Part shown: one piece after another, positions 5,709-6,726 of the stretch | Layout: the number at the start of each line of letters is the position of its first letter | How positions within the stretch are numbered: the first letter of the stretch is position 1 | Origin: Candidatus Hydrogenedentota bacterium | GTDB taxonomy: Bacteria > Hydrogenedentota > Hydrogenedentia > Hydrogenedentales > SLHB01 | Assembly: GCA_003552765.1 (NCBI GenBank) | Contig: PUOI01000082.1 | Span: forward strand, 1-6,726 | Direction: 5' to 3' | Length of the DNA: 6,726 bases | Program-made: the position numbers and the translations under genes | The notes under the pieces: model-generated | Seen by the model: the letters and a program-made list of their open reading frames with translations, nothing else | Database searches by the model: none | Told to the model about the DNA's origin: nothing

Positions 5709-6726
5709 GAGCCTTCTGCGTCCTCCCCATCACTCGTGGCCCCGCCTTGGCTGTTCAGCCCTTCGACGCGTTGCAGCGGCGGCAACTCTTCCATTCTAAG
5801 CGACGCAGGCGACCCGATGCCGCCCCACTGCTCCGAAGACCATTCTCCCGTTGGCGGCTCGGGCCTGTCAGGCCAACTCGGGGCCTCAGGCATGGAAGGC
5901 TGTTCCGGACGCTGTATGGAAGGCGCCTCGGGCCGTTGGGGCTCCGGCACGGAAACACCGGAGTCCGTTGGCCAAAGCGAGGAGGGAGCCCGTGGCGGTT
6001 CGGGTTCTTCAACGTCAGGCGCCGCTGGTTCGTCCGCTACGGGCCAATCGGGCAAGGCCGGGAACTCAGGCACAGCCACCTCAGGCGGCTCCGCGGGCTC
6101 CGGTTCCTCCAAAGCTTCATCGCCCGCCGGCTCACCGAACCAATCCGCTACGGGGGCCTCGCCGGGTTCGCTGACCTCTTCGCCAGCGTCATCAGACGGC
6201 CCCGGCGGTTCGGTTTCCGCCTCTGGATCCTCGGCGGATTCCTCCGTGGGTTGAAGGTCTGCTTGGAAAGCAACGCCATGCCTAAGCCGTTCAAGCAGTC
6301 CGGAAGTGGAATCGCCGAAGCCAAAGCCTTGTTCGGCCTGCATGATGAACGGATGATCCGCGGCGGGCGGTTCGGGTTCGTCCTCAAGCTCCTCGTCTTC
6401 GTCATCACTTTCCACGCCGTCATCAGCCGGTTCCTCCGGCTCGTCAGCGGCCGGCGTCTCCGGGGATTCACCCTCTGTTTCGGCGTCATCCGCCTCAGTA
6501 TCGTCTACTTCCGCCTCATCGTCCCCCGCTTCCTCCGAAATCCCGGCGAGTTCTTCCGGGGCCTCTTCAGGCTGTTCCGGCTCATCGGCCTCTTCAATCT
6601 CTGCAAGGTCATCGCCGGTGTCCGCCTCTTCAGGCTCCTCGGGCTCATCCGCCTCCGCCAAGACCTCCACGTCTTCGCTGAAGTCCTCCGCACGCGCGGC
6701 CGTGTGAATCCGGAACTCGGCCTCCG
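5705..6726 (-). CDS. Acidic Pro/Glu-rich protein of unknown function, C-terminal part (5' end outside window)
   Basis: The frame is open from the right edge to TGA at 5707-5705, showing the last 339 residues. I do not recognise a family. The first 18 residues (EAEFRIHTAARAEDFSED) look like the end of an ordinary folded region. The rest is strongly acidic, rich in Glu, Asp, Pro and Ala, and probably disordered. The phrase EADEPE-x-PEEA occurs twice, 21 residues apart. One less acidic island, HPFIMQAEQGFGFGDSTSGLLERLRHGVAF, stands in the middle of the seen part and may be a short binding segment. The last 180 residues contain spaced Trp motifs (DWFGEP, DWPVAD, LWPTD, SWPDR, EWSSEQW). The stop overlaps the start of gspB, so the two are made together. 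In known clusters the gene before gspB often encodes the GspA/ExeA ATPase; no Walker motif is visible, but any ATPase domain would lie outside the window. An internal GTG at 6670 is not a likely start, because the frame continues beyond it. Confidence 0.75.
   Translation of the reverse strand, partial: EAEFRIHTAARAEDFSEDVEVLAEADEPEEPEEADTGDDLAEIEEADEPEQPEEAPEELAGISEEAGDDEAEVDDTEADDAETEGESPETPAADEPEEPADDGVESDDEDEELEDEPEPPAADHPFIMQAEQGFGFGDSTSGLLERLRHGVAFQADLQPTEESAEDPEAETEPPGPSDDAGEEVSEPGEAPVADWFGEPAGDEALEEPEPAEPPEVAVPEFPALPDWPVADEPAAPDVEEPEPPRAPSSLWPTDSGVSVPEPQRPEAPSIQRPEQPSMPEAPSWPDRPEPPTGEWSSEQWGGIGSPASLRMEELPPLQRVEGLNSQGGATSDGEDAEGS
6561..6655 (-). repeat. Two-copy 63-bp repeat in the acidic protein gene
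   Basis: Near-identical 32-base segments at 6561-6592 and 6624-6655, spaced 63 bases apart, encode EADEPEQPEEA and EADEPEEPEEA. The spacing keeps frame, indicating in-frame duplication of a Glu/Pro-rich unit. Confidence 0.6.

Noticed and set aside
5736..6254. Ser/Gly-rich plus-strand frame of 172 codons
   Set aside because: Complement of the acidic Pro/Glu-rich gene; composition is explained by that strand's codon usage.
1..6726. tmRNA gene near smpB, tRNAs, CRISPR arrays, insertion sequences
   Set aside because: No tRNA T-loop or acceptor pattern, no tmRNA tag-like segment, no regularly spaced direct repeats and no transposase-like frame were found.

Overview
This window looks like chromosomal DNA from a GC-rich (roughly 60% by eye) Gram-negative bacterium with an outer membrane. 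The evidence for that cell type is a TolA/TonB-type energy transducer next to TolB, a lipoprotein with a lipobox, and a GspB-type secretion protein. I cannot name the phylum from sequence alone. An uncultured or deeply branching lineage is only a guess, based on the unusual acidic and proline-rich proteins and on smpB, rather than pal, following tolB.

Left half, + strand (1-2437). The 3' end of a TolA-like gene carries a (Pro-Glu)n linker and a TonB/TolA C-terminal domain. It is followed by a complete tolB with a signal peptide and a beta-propeller, then a complete smpB, the tmRNA-binding ribosome-rescue protein. TolA and TolB belong to the trans-envelope Tol system that constricts the outer membrane at division. 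SmpB is functionally unrelated and probably just a neighbour.

Middle, - strand (2450-3819). A gene converging on smpB encodes a LysM plus M23 peptidoglycan endopeptidase with all expected metal and catalytic residues but no recognisable signal peptide. Upstream of it is a very good -24/-12 (sigma-54) promoter match, followed by a hairpin at the predicted 5' end of the transcript and a good ribosome site before a GTG start. Further upstream, 3671-3783 is packed with inverted repeats.

Right half, - strand (3820-6726). There are three genes, transcribed right to left: the C-terminal part of a very acidic Pro/Glu-rich protein running off the window edge, a GspB-like inner-membrane protein overlapping it by ATGA, and, 167 bases further on, a small Ig-like lipoprotein. 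GspB proteins work with an ExeA/GspA ATPase to assemble type II secretion secretins. The acidic protein occupies the position where such an ATPase is often found, but no ATPase motifs are visible in the part seen here.

The most interesting points are the sigma-54 promoter joined to a leaderless (signal-less) LysM-M23 enzyme, which suggests a flagellar or other regulated export role; the palindromic region upstream of it; and the repeat-driven, highly charged proteins of the gspB cluster. No tRNA, rRNA, CRISPR array, insertion sequence or phage gene was seen.
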